Shown here piece by piece: positions 13,001-25,800 of a stretch of DNA of 64,000 bases. Position 1 is the stretch's first letter, and the number at the start of each line of letters is the position of its first letter. The DNA is from Hydractinia symbiolongicarpus (lineage: Eukaryota > Cnidaria > Hydrozoa > Anthoathecata > Hydractiniidae): the NCBI RefSeq assembly GCF_029227915.1, contig NC_079876.1, positions 188,001-252,000 on the forward strand, written 5' to 3'. A model generated the notes under the pieces. It saw only the letters and a program-made list of their open reading frames with translations. It had not been told where the DNA came from and did no database searches. The position numbers were made by a program, and so were the translations under genes.

Positions 13001-13736
13001 TAAGTCCCATGGGCTTTAGTGGTGAAATAATAATTTAAAAAATCGTTTGGGAAATGAGTTTACTCCGTGGGTACTTTCTTTGTATACTTTTGACTATACG
13101 GGCCGAGGCCAGGATTTACTGGAAATCGCAGGTTTTCATTTGCCGGCGATTAAACTTCTTTTATTCAGCGTCTCATTAAAAATGAAAACATTTTTGAAAA
13201 CTACAAGTCTCATGCGTTTTAGTGGTGAATAAATAATTTAAAAAATCGTTCGGGAAATGAGTTTACTCCCTGGGTACTTTCTTTGTAAACTTTTGACTAT
13301 ACGGGCCAAGCCGGGATTTACGGGAAATCGCGGGTTTTCGTTTGCCGGCGATTAAACTTCTTTTATTCAGCGTCTCATCAAAAATGAAAACATTTTTAAA
13401 AACTACAAGTCTTATGCGTTTTAGTGGTGAAAAAATAATTTAAAAAATCGTTCTGGAAATGAGTTTACTCCCTGGGTACTTTCTTTGTATACATTCAACT
13501 ATACGGGCCAAGCCCGGGATTTACGGGAAATCGCGGGTTTTCGTTTGCCGGTGATTAAACTTCTTATATTCAGCGTCACATCAAAAATGAAAACATTTTT
13601 GAAAACTACAAGTCTCATGCGTTTTAGTGGTGAAAAAATAATTTAAAAAATCGTTCGAGAAATGAGTTTACACCCTGGGTACTTTCTTTGTATACTTTTG
13701 ACTATACGGCCCTAGTCCGGGATTTACGGGAAATCG
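10085..13736. repeat. HOR copy B, superfamily I (18 monomers, ~3.65 kb; lacks 6 monomers)
   Basis: From 10085 to about 13593 this copy follows A at an offset of 4869 bp with only scattered substitutions, for example 'gggaaatgag' at 13050 where A reads 'ggaaaatgag', 'caggtattcg' near 12320, and 'gagtctggg' near 12700. It then jumps to the last monomer type of A. The 'acggccctag' marker is 3652 bp after its counterpart in A, so 1217 bp (six monomers, matching A from about 8725 to 9955) are missing. The junction lies between 13593 and 13607. Confidence 0.9.
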
Positions 13737-16700
13737 CAGGTTTTCGTTTGCCGGCGATTAAACTTTTTATATTCAGCGTCACATCAAAAATGAAAACATT
13801 TTTGAAAACTACAAGTCTCATGCGTTTTAGTGGTGAAAAAATAATTTAAAAAATCGTTCGGGAAGTGCGTTTACACCCTAGGTACTTTCTTTGTATACTT
13901 TTGACTATACGGGCCGAGTCCGGGATTTACGGGAAATCGCAGGTTTTCGTTTGCCGGCGATTAAACTTCTTTTATCCAGCGTCTCATCAAAAATGAAAAC
14001 ATTTTTGAAAACTACAAGTCTCATGCGTTTTAGTGGTGAAAAAATAATTTAAAAATTCGTTTGGGAAATGAGTTTACTCCCTGGGTACTCTCTTTGTATA
14101 CTTTTGACTATACGGGCCGAGTCCGGGATTTACGGGAAATGGCGGGTTTTCGTTTGCCGGCGATTAAACTTCTTTTATTCAGCGTCTCATCAAAAATGAA
14201 AACATTTTCAAAAACTACAAGTCTCATGCGTTTTAGTGGTGAAAAAATAATTTAAAAAATCGTTCGGGAAATGCGTTTACACCCTGGGTACTTTCTTTGT
14301 ATACTTTTGACTATACGGGCCGAGTCCGGGATTTACGGGAAATCTCAGGTTTTCGTTTGCCGGCGATTAAACTTTTTATATTCAGCGTCACATCAAAAAT
14401 GAAAACATTTTTGAAAACTACAAGTCTCATGCGTTTTAGTGGTGAAAAAATAATTTAAAAAATCGTTCGGGAAATGCGTTTACACCCTGTGTACTTTCTT
14501 TGTATACTTTTGACTATACGGGCCGAGTCCGGGATTTACGGGAAATCGCAGGTTTTCGTTTGCCGGCGAGTAAACTTCTTTTATTCAGCGTCTCATCAAA
14601 AATGAAAACATTTTTGAAAACTACTAGTCTGATGCGTTTTAGTGGTGAAAAAATAATTTAAAAATTCGTTCGGGAAATGAGTTTACTCACTGGGTACTTT
14701 CCTTGTATACTTTTGACTATACGGGCCGAGTCCAGGATTTACGGGAAATCGCAGGTTTTCGTTTGCCGGCGATTAAACATCTTTTATTCAGCGTCTTATC
14801 AAAAATGAAAACATTTTTTAAAACTACAAGTGCCATGGGCTTTAGTGGTGAAATAATAATTTAAAAAATCGTTTGGGAAATGAGTTTACTCCGTGGGTAC
14901 TTTCTTTGTACACTTTTGACTATACGGGCCGAGTCCAGGATTTACGGGAAATCGCAGGTTTTCGTTTGCCGGCGATTAAACTTCTTATATTCAGCGTCAC
15001 ATCAAAAATGAAAACATTTTTGAAAACTACAAGTCTCATGCGTTTCAGTGGTGAAAAAATAATTTAAAAAATCGTTCGAGAAATGAGTTTACACCCTGGG
15101 TACTTTCTTTGTATACTTTTGACTATACGGGCCGAGTCCGGGATTTACGGGAAATCGCAGGTTTTCGTTGGCGGCGATTAAACTTCTTTTATTCAGCGTC
15201 TCATCAAAAATGAAAACATTTTTGAAAACTACAAGTCTCATGCGTTTTAGTGGTGAAAAAATAATTTAAAAATTCGTTTGGGAAATGAGTTTACTCCCTG
15301 GGTACTTTCTTTGTATACTTTTGACTATACGGGCCGAGTCCGGGATTTACGGGAAATCGCGGGTTTTCGTTTGCCGGCGATTAAACTTCTTTTATTTAGC
15401 GTCTCATCAAAAATGAAAACATTTTCAAAAACTACAAGTCTCATGCGTTTTAGTCTTGAAAAAATAATTTAAAAAATCGTTCGGGAAATGAGTTTACACC
15501 CTGGGTACTTTCTTTGTACACTTTTGACTATAAGGGCCGAGTCTGGGATTTACGGGAAATCGCAGGTTTTCGTTTACCGGCGATTAAACTTCTTTTATTC
15601 AGCGTCTCATCAAAAATGAAAACATTTTTAAAAACTACAAGTCTCATGCGTTTTAGTGGAGAAAAAATAATGTAAAAATTCGTTTGGGAAATAAGTTTAC
15701 TCTCTGGGTACTTTCCTTGTATACTTTTGACTATACGGGCCTAGTCCGGGATTTACGGGAAATCGCAGGTTTTCGTTTGCCGGCGATTAAACTTCTTATA
15801 TTCTGCGTCTCATCAAAATTGAAAACATTTTTGAAAACTACAAGTCTCATGCGTTTTAGTGGTGAAAAAATAATTTAAAAAATCGTTCGGGAAATGAGTT
15901 TACACCCTGGGTACTTTCTTTGTATACTTTTGACTATACGGGCCGAGTCCGGGATTTACGGGAAATCGCAGGTTTTCGTTTACCGGCGATTAAACTTCTT
16001 TTATTCAGCGTCTCATCAAAAATGAAAACATTTTTAAAAACTACAAGTCTCATGCGTTTTAGTGGAGAAAAAATAATGTAAAAATTCGTTCGGGAAATAA
16101 GTTTACTCTCTGGGTACTTTCCTTGTATACTTTTGACTATACGGGCCGAGTCCGGGATTTACGGGAAATCGCAGGTTTTCGTTTGCCGGCGATTAAACTT
16201 CTTATATTCTGTGTCTCATCAAAATTGAAAACATTTTTGAAAACTACAAGTCTCATGCGTTTTAGTGGTGAAAAAATAATTTAAAAAATCGTTCGGGAAA
16301 TGAGTTTACACCCTGGGTACTTTCTTTGTATACTTTTGACTATACGGGCCGAGTCCGGGATTTACGGGAAATCACAGGTTTTTGTTTGCCGGCGATTAAA
16401 CTTCTTTTAATCAGCGTCTCATCAAAAATGAAAACATTTTTGAAAACTACAAGTCTGATGCGTTTTAGTGGTGAAAAAATAATTTAAAAATTCGTTCGGG
16501 AAATGAGTTTACTCACTGGGTACTTTCCTTGTATACTTTTGATTATACGGGCCGAGTCCGGGATTTACGGGAAATCGCGGCTTTTCGTTTGCCGGCGATT
16601 AAACATCTTTTATTCAGCGTCTCATCAAAAATGAAAACATTTTTAAAAACTATAAGTCCCATGGGCTTTAGTGGTGAAATAATAATTTAAAAAATCGTTT

Positions 16701-18606
16701 GGGAAATGAGTTTACTCCGTGGGTACTTTCTTTGTATACTTTTGACTATACGGGCCGAGGCCAGGATTTACTGGAAATCGCAGGTTTTCATTTGCCGGCG
16801 ATTAAACTTCTTTTATTCAGCGTCTCATTAAAAATGAAAACATTTTTGAAAACTACAAGTCTCATGCGTTTTAGTGGTGAATAAATAATTTAAAAAATCG
16901 TTCGGGAAATGAGTTTACTCCCTGGGTACTTTCTTTGTAAACTTTTGACTATACGGGCCAAGCCGGGATTTACGGGAAATCGCGGGTTTTCGTTTGCCGG
17001 CGATTAAACTTCTTTTATTCAGCGTCTCATCAAAAATGAAAACATTTTTAAAAACTACAAGTCTTATGCGTTTTAGTGGTGAAAAAATAATTTAAAAAAT
17101 CGTTCTGGAAATGAGTTTACTCCCTGGGTACTTTCTTTGTATACATTCAACTATACGGGCCAAGCCCGGGATTTACGGGAAATCGCGGGTTTTCGTTTGC
17201 CGGTGATTAAACTTCTTATATTCAGCGTCACATCAAAAATGAAAACATTTTTGAAAACTGCAAGTCTCATGCGTTCAGTGGTGAAAAAATAATTTAAAAA
17301 ATCGTTCGAGAAATGAGTTTACACCCTGGGTACTTTCTTTGTATACTTTTGACTATACGGGCCGAGTCCGGGATTTACGGGAAATCGCAGGTTTTCGTTT
17401 GCTGGCGATTAAACTTCTTTTATTCAGCGTCTCATCAAAAATGAAAACATTTTTGAAAACTACAAGTCTCATGCGTTTTAGTGGTGAAAAAATAATTTAA
17501 AAATTCGTTCGGGAAATGAGTTTACTCACAGGGTACTTTCTTTGTATACATTCGACTATACGGGCCAAGCCCGCGATTTACGGGAAATCGCGGGTTTTCG
17601 TTTGCCGGCGATTAAACCTCTTTCATTAAGCGTCTCAACAAAAATGAAAACATTTTTAAAAACTACAAGTCTCATGCGTTTTAGTGGTGAAAAAAAATTT
17701 AAAAAATCGTTCGGGAAATGAGTTTACTCCCTGGGTACTTTCTTTGTATACATTCGACTATACGGGCCAAGCCCCGGGTTTACGGGAAAACGCGGGATTT
17801 CGTTTGCCGGCGATTAAACCTCTTTCATTAAGCGTCTCATCAAAAATGAAAACATTTTTGAAAACTGCAAGTCTCATGCGTTTTAGTGTTGAAAAAATAA
17901 TTTAAAAAATCGTTCTGGAAATGAGTTTACTCCCTGGGTACTTTCTTTGTATACATTCGACTATACGGGCCAAGCCCGGGATTTACGGGAAATCGCGGGT
18001 TTTCGTTTGCCGGTGATTAAACCTCTTTCATTAAGCGTCTCATCAAAAATGAAAACATTTTTGAAAACTATAAGTCTCATGCGTTATAGTGGTGAAAAAA
18101 AAATTTAAAAAATCGTTCGGGAAATGAGTTTACTCTCTGGGTACTTTCCTTGTATACTTTTGACTATACGGGCCAAGCCCCGGATTTACGGAAAACGCGG
18201 GATTTCGTTTGCTGGCGATTAAACCTCTTTCATTAAGCGTCTCATCAAAAAGGAAAAATTTTTTGAAAACTACAAGTCTCATGCGTTTTAATGGTGGAAA
18301 AATAATTTAAAAAATCGTTCGGGAAAAGAGTTTACTCCCTGGGTACTTTCTTTGTATACTTTTGACTATACGGGCCGAGTCCGGGATTTACGGGAAATCG
18401 CAGGTTTTCGTTTGCCGGCGATTAAACTTCTTATATTCAGCGTCACATCAAAAATGAAAATATTTTTGAAAACTACAAGTCTCATGCGTTTTAGTGGTGA
18501 AAAAATAATTTAAAAAATCGTGCGAGAAATGAGTTTACACCCTGGGTACTTTCTTTGTATACTTTTGACTATACGGCCCTAGTCCGGGATTTACGGGAAA
18601 TCGCAG
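13737..18606. repeat. HOR copy C, superfamily I (24 monomers)
   Basis: This copy repeats A at an offset of 8521 bp (8519 bp after the 2 bp insertion private to A), including the six monomers missing from B. It shares with A the shortened 'catgcgttcagtgg' (about 17267 and 8748). Differences from A include 'aagcccgcgattt' (about 17569), 'cgttttaatggtgg' (about 18287) and 'atcgtgcgagaaatg' (about 18518). After the 'acggccctag' marker it continues with 'cttcttttattcag' instead of 'ctttttatattcag', so a different HOR order begins there. Confidence 0.9.
17921..18123 (+). repeat. Exemplar family-2 monomer (203 bp)
   Basis: This copy represents the second main family. It differs from family 1 by 'attcgactata' in place of 'ttttgactata', 'gccaagcccggg' in place of 'gccgagtccggg', and 'aaacctctttcattaagcg' in place of 'aaacttcttttattcagcg', often with 'ggtgatt' for 'ggcgatt'. 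A sub-variant about 1 bp shorter reads 'aagccccggatttacgg' then 'aaaacgcgggatttcg' (for example near 3367, 9660 and 18177). Many monomers are left/right hybrids of the two families, which shows exchange inside the monomer. Confidence 0.9.
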
Positions 18607-20545
18607 GTTTTCGTTTGCCGGCGATTAAACTTCTTTTATTCAGCGTCTCATCAAAAATGAAAACATTTTTGAAAACTACAAGTCTCATGCGTTTTAGTGG
18701 TGAAAAAATAATTTAAAAATTCGTTCGGGAAATGAGTTTACTCACTGGGTACTTTCCTTGCATACTTTTGACTATACGGGCCGAGTCCGGGATTTACGGG
18801 AAATTGCGGGTTTTCGTTTGCCGGCGATTAAACATCTTTTATTCAGCGTCTCATCAAAAATGAAAACATTTTTAAAAACTACAAGTCCCATGGGCTTTAG
18901 TGGTGAAATAATAATTTAAAAAATCGTTTGGGAAATGAGTTTACTCCCTGGGTACTTTCTTTGTATACTTTTGACTATACGGGCCGAGTCCAGGATTTAC
19001 GGGAAATCGCAGGTTTTCGTTTGCCGGCGATTAAACTTCTTTTATTCAGCGTCTCATTAAAAATGAAAACATTTTTGAAAACTACAAGTCTCATGCGTTT
19101 TAGTGGTGAAAAAATAATTTAAAAAATCGTTCGGGAAATGAGTTTACTCCCTGGGTACTTTCTTTGTAAACTTTTGACTATACGGGCCAAGCCGGGATTT
19201 ACGGGAAATCGCGGGTTTACGTTTGCCGGCGATTAAACTTCTTTTATTCAGCGTCTCATCAAAAATGAAAACATTTTTAAAAACTACAAGTCTTATGCGT
19301 TTTGGTGGTGAAAAAATAATTTAAAAATTCGTTCGGGAAATAAGTTTACTCTCTGGGTACTTTCTTTGTATACATTTGACTATACGGGCCAAGCCCCGGA
19401 TTTACGGAAAACGCGGGATTTCGTTTGCTGGCGATTAAACCTCTTTCATTAAGCGTCTCATCAAAAAGGAAAAATTTTTTGAAAACTACAAGTCTCATGC
19501 GTTTTAGTGGTGGAAAAATAATTTAAAAAATCGTTCGGGAAAAGAGTTTACTCCCTGGGTACTTTCTTTGTATACTTTTGACTATACGGGCCGAGTCCGG
19601 GATTTACGGGAAATCGCAGGTTTTCGTTTGCCGGCGATTAAACTTCTTATATTCAGCGTCACATCAAAAATGAAAATATTTTTGAAAACTACAAGTCTCA
19701 TGCGTTTTAGTGGTGAAAAAATAATTTAAAAAATCGTTCGAGAAATGAGTTTACACCCTGGGTACTTTCTTTGTATACTTTTGACTATACGGCCCTAGTC
19801 CGGGATTTACGGGAAATCGCAGGTTTTCTTTTGCCGGCGATTAAACTTCTTTTATTCAGCGTCTCATCAAAAATGAAAACATTTTTGAAAACTACAAGTC
19901 TCATGCGTTTTAGTGGTGAAAAAATAATTTAAAAATTCGTTCGGGAAATGAGTTTACTCACTGGGTACTTTCCTTGCATACTTTTGACTATACGGGCCGA
20001 GTCCGGGATTTACGGGAAATTGCGGGTTTTCGTTTGCCGGCGATTAAACATCTTTTATTCAGCGTCTCATCAAAAATGAAAACATTTTTAAAAACTACAA
20101 GTCCCATGGGCTTTAGTGGTGAAATAATAATTTAAAAAATCGTTTGGGAAATGAGTTTACTCCCTGGGTACTTTCTTTGTATACTTTTGACTATACGGGC
20201 CGAGTCCAGGATTTACGGGAAATCGCAGGTTTTCGTTTGCCGGCGATTAAACTTCTTTTATTCAGCGTCTCATTAAAAATGAAAACATTTTTGAAAACTA
20301 CAAGTCTCATGCGTTTTAGTGGTGAAAAAATAATTTAAAAAATCGTTCGGGAAATGAGTTTACTCCCTGGGTACTTTCTTTGTAAACTTTTGACTATACG
20401 GGCCAAGCCGGGATTTACGGGAAATCGCGGGTTTACGTTTGCCGGCGATTAAACTTCTTTTATTCAGCGTCTCATCAAAAATGAAAACATTTTTAAAAAC
20501 TACAAGTCTTATGCGTTTTGGTGGTGAAAAAATAATTTAAAAATT
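18180..20545. repeat. Hexamer duplication (offset ~1216 bp)
   Basis: Six monomers from about 18180 recur from about 19397. Shared markers in order are the 'gtttgctggcgatt' short-core monomer, 'catcaaaaaggaaaaatttt', 'gggaaaagagtttactccc', 'atgaaaatatttttg', 'acggccctag', 'cttgcatacttttgac', 'aagtcccatgggc', 'ctttgtaaacttttg' and 'gcgggtttacg'. The first copy overlaps the end of HOR copy C. Small differences, such as 'caggttttctttt' near 19825, are confined to one copy. Confidence 0.87.
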
Positions 20546-23500
20546 CGTTCGGGAAATAAGTTTACTCTCTGGGTACTTTCCTTGTATACTTTTGACTATA
20601 CGGGCCGAGTCCGGGATTTACGGGAAATCGCAGGTTTTCGTTTGCCGGCGATTAAACTTCTTATATTCTGCGTCTCATCAAAATTGAAAACATTTTTGAA
20701 AACTACAAGTCTCATGCGTTTTAGTGGTGAAAAAATAATTTAAAAAATCGTTCGGGAAATGAGTTTACACCTTGGGAACTTTATTTGTATACTTTTGACT
20801 ATACGGGCCGAGTCTGGGATTTACGGGAAATCGCAGTTTTTCGTTTGCCGGCGATTAAACTTCTTTTAATCAGCGTCTCATCAAAAATGAAAACATTTTT
20901 GAAAACTACAAGTCTGATGCGTTTTAGTGGTGAAAAAATAAATTAAAAAATTCGTTCGGGAAATGAGTTTACTCACTGGGTACTTTCCTTGTATACTTTT
21001 GATTATACGGGCCGAGTCCGGGATTTACGGGAAATCGCGGGTTTTCGTTTGCCGGCGATTAAACATCTTTTATTCAGCGTCTCATCAAAAATGAAAACAT
21101 TTTTAAAAACTATAAGTCCCATGGGCTTTAGTGGTGAAATAATAATTTAAAAAATCGTTTGGGAAATGAGTTTACTCCGTGGGTACTTTCTTTGTATACT
21201 TTTGACTATACGGGCCGAGTCCAGGATTTACGGGAAATCGCAGGTTTTCATTTGCCGGCGATTAAACTTCTTTTATTCAGCGTCTCATTAAAAATGAAAA
21301 CATTTTTGAAAACTACAAGTCTCATGCGTTTTAGTGCTGAATAAATAATTTAAAAAATCGTTCGGGAAATGAGTTTACTCCCTGGGTACTTTCTTTGTAA
21401 ACTTTTGACTATACGGGCCAAGCCGGGATTTACGGGAAATCGCGGGTTTTCGTTTGCCGGCGATTAAACTTCTTTTATTCAGCGTCTCATCAAAAATGAA
21501 AACATTTTTAAAAACTACAAGTCTTATGCGTTTTAGTGGTGAAAAAATAATTTAAAAAATCGTTCTGGAAATGAGTTTACTCCCTGGGTACTTTCTTTGT
21601 ATACATTCAACTATACGGGCCAAGCCCGGGATTTACGGGAAATCGCGGGTTTTCGTTTGCCGGTGATTAAACCTCTTTCATTAAGCGTCTCATCAAAAAT
21701 GAAAACATTTTTGAAAACTACAAGTCTCATGCGTTTTAGTGGTGAAAAAAAAATTTAAAAAATCGTTCGGGAAATGAGTTTACTCCCTGGGTACTTTCTT
21801 TGTATACTTTTGACTATACGGGCCGAGTCCGGGATTTACGGGAAATCGCAGGTTTTCGTTTGCCGGCGATTAAACTTCTTATATTCAGCGTCACATCAAA
21901 AATGAAAACATTTTTGAAAACTACAAGTCTCATGCGTTTTAGTGGTGAAAAAATAATTTAAAAAATCGTTCGAGAAATGAGTTTACACCCTGGGTACTTT
22001 CTTTGTATACTTTTGACTATACGGGCCGAGTCCGGGATTTACGGGAAATCGCAGGTTTTCGTTTGCCGGCGATTAAACTTCTTTTATTCAGCGTCTCATC
22101 AAAAATGAAAACATTTTTGAAAACTACAAGTCTCATGCGTTTTAGTGGTGAAAAAATAATTTAAAAATTCGTTCGGGAAATGAGTTTACTCACAGGGTAC
22201 TTTCTTTGTATACATTCGACTATACGGGCCAAGCCCGGGATTTACGGGAAATCGCGGGTTTTCGTTTGCCGGCGATTAAACCTCTTTCATTAGGCGTCTC
22301 ATCAAAAATGAAAACATTTTTAAAAACTACAAGTCTCATGCGTTTTAGTGGTGAAAAAAAATTTAAAAAATCGTTCGGGAAATGAGTTTACTCCCTGGGT
22401 ACTTTCTTTATATACATTCGACTATACGGGCCAAGCCCCGGGTTTACGGGAAAACGCGGGATTTCGTTTGCCGGCGATTAAACCTCTTTCATTAAGGGTC
22501 TCATCAAAAATGAAAACATTTTTGAAAACTACAAGTCTCCTGCGTTTTAGTGTTGAAAAAATAATTTAAAAAATCGTTTTGGAAATGAGTTTACTCCCTG
22601 GGTACTTTCTTTGTATACATTCGACTATACGGGCCAAGCCCGGGAATTACGGGAAATCGCGGGTTTTCGTTTGCCGGTGATTAAACCTCTTTCATTAAGC
22701 GTCTCATCAAAAATGAAAACATTTTTGAAAACTATAAGTCTCATGCGTTTTAGTGGTGAAAAAAAAATTTAAAAAATCGTTCGGGAAATGAGTTTACTCC
22801 CTGGGTACTTTCTTTGTATACATTTGACTATACGGGCCAAGCCCCGGATTTACGGAAAACGCGGGATTTCGTTTGCCGGCGATTAAACCTCTTTCATTAA
22901 GCGTCTCATCAAAAAGGAAAAAATTTTTGAAAACTACAAGTCTCATGCGTTTTAGTGGTGGAAAAATAATTTAAAAAATCGTTCGGGAAAAGAGTTTACT
23001 CCCTGGGTACTTTCTTTGTATACTTTTGACTATACCGGCCGAGTCCGGGATTTACGGGAAATCGCAGGTTTTCGTTTGCCGGAGATTAAACTTCTTATAT
23101 TCAGCGTCACATCAAAAATGAAAACATTTTTGAAAACTACAAGTCTCATGCGTTTTAGTGGTGAAAAAATAATTTAAAAAATCGTTCGAGAAATGAGTTT
23201 ACACCCTGGGTACTTTCTTTGTATACTTTCGACTATACGGCCCGAGTCCGGGATTTACGAGAAATCGCAGGTTTTCGTTTGCCGGCGATTAAACTTCTTT
23301 TATTCAGCGTCTCATCAAAAATGAAAACATTTTTGAAAACTACAAGTCTCATGCGTTTTAGTGGTGAAAAAATAATTTAAAAATTCGTTCGGGAAATGAG
23401 TTTACTCACTGCGTACTTTCCTTGTATACTTTTGACTATACGGGCCGAGTCCGGGATTTACGGGAAATTGCGGGTTTTCGTTTGCCGGCGATTAAACATC

Positions 23501-23970
23501 TTTTATTCAGCGTCTCATCAAAAATGAAAACATTATTAAAAACTACAAGTCCCATGGGCTTTAGTGGTTAAATAATAATTTAAAAAATCGTTTGGGAAAT
23601 GAGTTTACTCCCTGGGTACTTTCTTTGTGAACTTTTGACTATACGGGCCGAGTCCAGGATTTACGGGAAATCGCAGGTTTTCGTTTGCCGGCGATTAAAC
23701 TTCTTTTATTCAGCGTCTTATTAAAAATGAAAACATTTTTGAAAACTACAACTCTCATGCGTTTTAGTGGTGAAAAATTAATTTAAAAAATCGTTCGGGA
23801 AATGAGTTTACTCCCTGGGTACTTTCTTTGTAAACTTTTGACTATACGGGCCAAGCCGGGATTTACGGGAAATCGCGGGTTTACGTTTGCCGGCGATTAA
23901 ACTTCTTTTATTCAGCGTCTCATCAAAAATGAAAACATTTTTAAAAACTACAAGTCTTATGCGTTTTAGT
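20545..23970. repeat. Diverged partial HOR copy D, superfamily I
   Basis: The monomer order follows copy C from about 16080 to 19320, first at an offset of 4460 bp and then at 4664 bp. The change is one extra monomer (about 21660-21860), where D keeps two separate monomers that are fused into one in A, B and C. D carries more private substitutions than A-C do among themselves, such as 'accttgggaac' (20769), 'ctttatatacattc' (about 22405), 'tataccggcc' (23031) and 'ctttgtgaac' (about 23623). Confidence 0.8.
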
Positions 23971-25800
23971 GGTGAAAAAATAATTTAAAAAATCGTTTTG
24001 GAAATGAGTTTACTCCGTGGGTACTTTCTTTGTATACATTCAACTATACGGGCCAAGCCCGGGATTTACGGGAAATCGCGGGTTTTCGTTTGCCGGTGAT
24101 TAAACCTCTTTCATTAAGCGTCTCATCAAAAATAAAAACATTTTTGAAAACTACAAGTCTCATGCGTTTTAGTGGTGAAAAAAAAATTTAAAAAATCGTT
24201 CGGGAAATGAGTTTACTCCCTGGGTACTTTCTTTGTATACTTTAGACTATACGGGCCGAGTCCGGGATTTACGGGAAACCGCAGGTTTTCGTTTGCCGGC
24301 GATTAAACTTCTTATATTCAGCGTCACATCAAAAATGAAAACATTTTTGAAAACTACAAGTCTCATGCGTTTTAGTGGTGAAAAAATAATTTAAAAAACC
24401 GTTCGAGAAATGAGTTTACACCCTGGGTACTTTCTTTGTATACTTTTGACTATACGGGCCGAGTCCGGGATTTACGGGAAATCGCGGGTTTTCGTTTGCC
24501 GGCGATTAAACCTCTTTCATTAAGCGTCTCATCAAAAATGAAAACATTTTTAAAAAATACAAGTCTCATGCGTTTTAGTGGTGAAAAAAAAATTAAAAAA
24601 TCGTTCGGGAAATGAGTTTACTCCCTGGGTACTTTCTTTGTATACATTCGACTATACGGGCCAAGCCCCGGGTTTACGGGAAAACGCGGGATTTCGTTTG
24701 CCGGCGATTAAACCTCTTTCATTAAGCGTCTCATCAAAAATGAAAACATTTTTGAAAACTACAAGTCTCATGCGTTTTAGTGTTGAAAAAATAATTTAAA
24801 AAATCGTTCTGGAAATGAGTTTACTCCCTGGGTACTTTCTTTGTATACATTCGACTATACGGGCCAAGCCCCGGGTTTACGGGAAAACGCGGGATTTCGT
24901 TTGCCGGCGATTAAACCTCTTTCATTAAGCGTCTCATCAAAAATGAAAACATTTTTGAAAACTACAAGTCTCATGCGTTTTAGTGTTGAAAAAATAATTT
25001 AAAAAATCGTTCTGGAAATGAGTTTACTCCCTGGGTACTTTCTTTGTATACTTTTGACTATACCGGCCGAGTCCGGGATTTACGGGAAATCGCAGGTTTT
25101 CGTTTGCCGGCGATTAAACTTCTTATATTCAGCGTCACATCAAAAATGAAAACATTTTTGAAAACTACAAGTCTCATGCGTTTTAGTGGTGAAAAAATAA
25201 TTTAAAAAATCGTTCGAGAAATGAGTTTACACCCTGGATACTTTCTTTGTATACTTTTGACTATACGGCCCGAGTCCGGGATTTACGGGAAATCGCGGGT
25301 TTACGTTTGCCGGCGATTAAACTTCTCTTATTCAGCGTCTCATTAAAAATGAAAACATTTTTGAAAACTACAACTCTCATGCGTTTTAGTGGTGAAAAAA
25401 TAATTTAAAAAATCGTTCGGGAAAGGAGTTTACTCCCTGGGTACTTTCTTTGTAAACTTTTGACTATACGGGCCAAGCCGGGATTTACGGGAAATCGCGG
25501 GTTTACGTTTGCCGGCGATTAAACTTCTTTTATTCAGCGTCTCATCAAAAATGAAAACATTTTTGAAAACTACAACTCTCATGCGTTTTAGTGGTGAAAA
25601 AATAATTTAAAAAATCTTTCGGGAAATGAGTTTACTCCCTGGGTACTTTCTTTGTAAACTTTTGACTATACGGGCCAAGCCGGGATTTACGGGAAATCTC
25701 GGGTTTTCGTTTGCCGGCGATTAAACCTCTTTCATTAAGCGTCTCATCAAAAATGTAAACATTTTTGAAAACTACAAGTCTCATGCGTTTTAGTGGTGAA
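23971..25800. repeat. Mosaic segment of superfamily I with single-monomer duplications
   Basis: From 23971 the order again resembles 21540 onward (offset about 2435 bp, later 2230 bp after loss of one monomer). Two one-monomer duplications are visible. The 'aagccccgggtttacgg' monomer ending 'agtgttgaaaaaataat' occurs at about 24600 and again about 203 bp later. The 'ctttgtaaacttttg' plus 'gccaagccgggattt' monomer occurs at about 25410 and 25615. No other sequence is present. Confidence 0.72.

Noticed and set aside
5215-18606. Possibility that the near-identical HOR copies are assembly artefacts
   Set aside because: Not adopted as the main reading because each copy carries private variants and B differs by a clean six-monomer loss. 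It cannot be excluded without read data.
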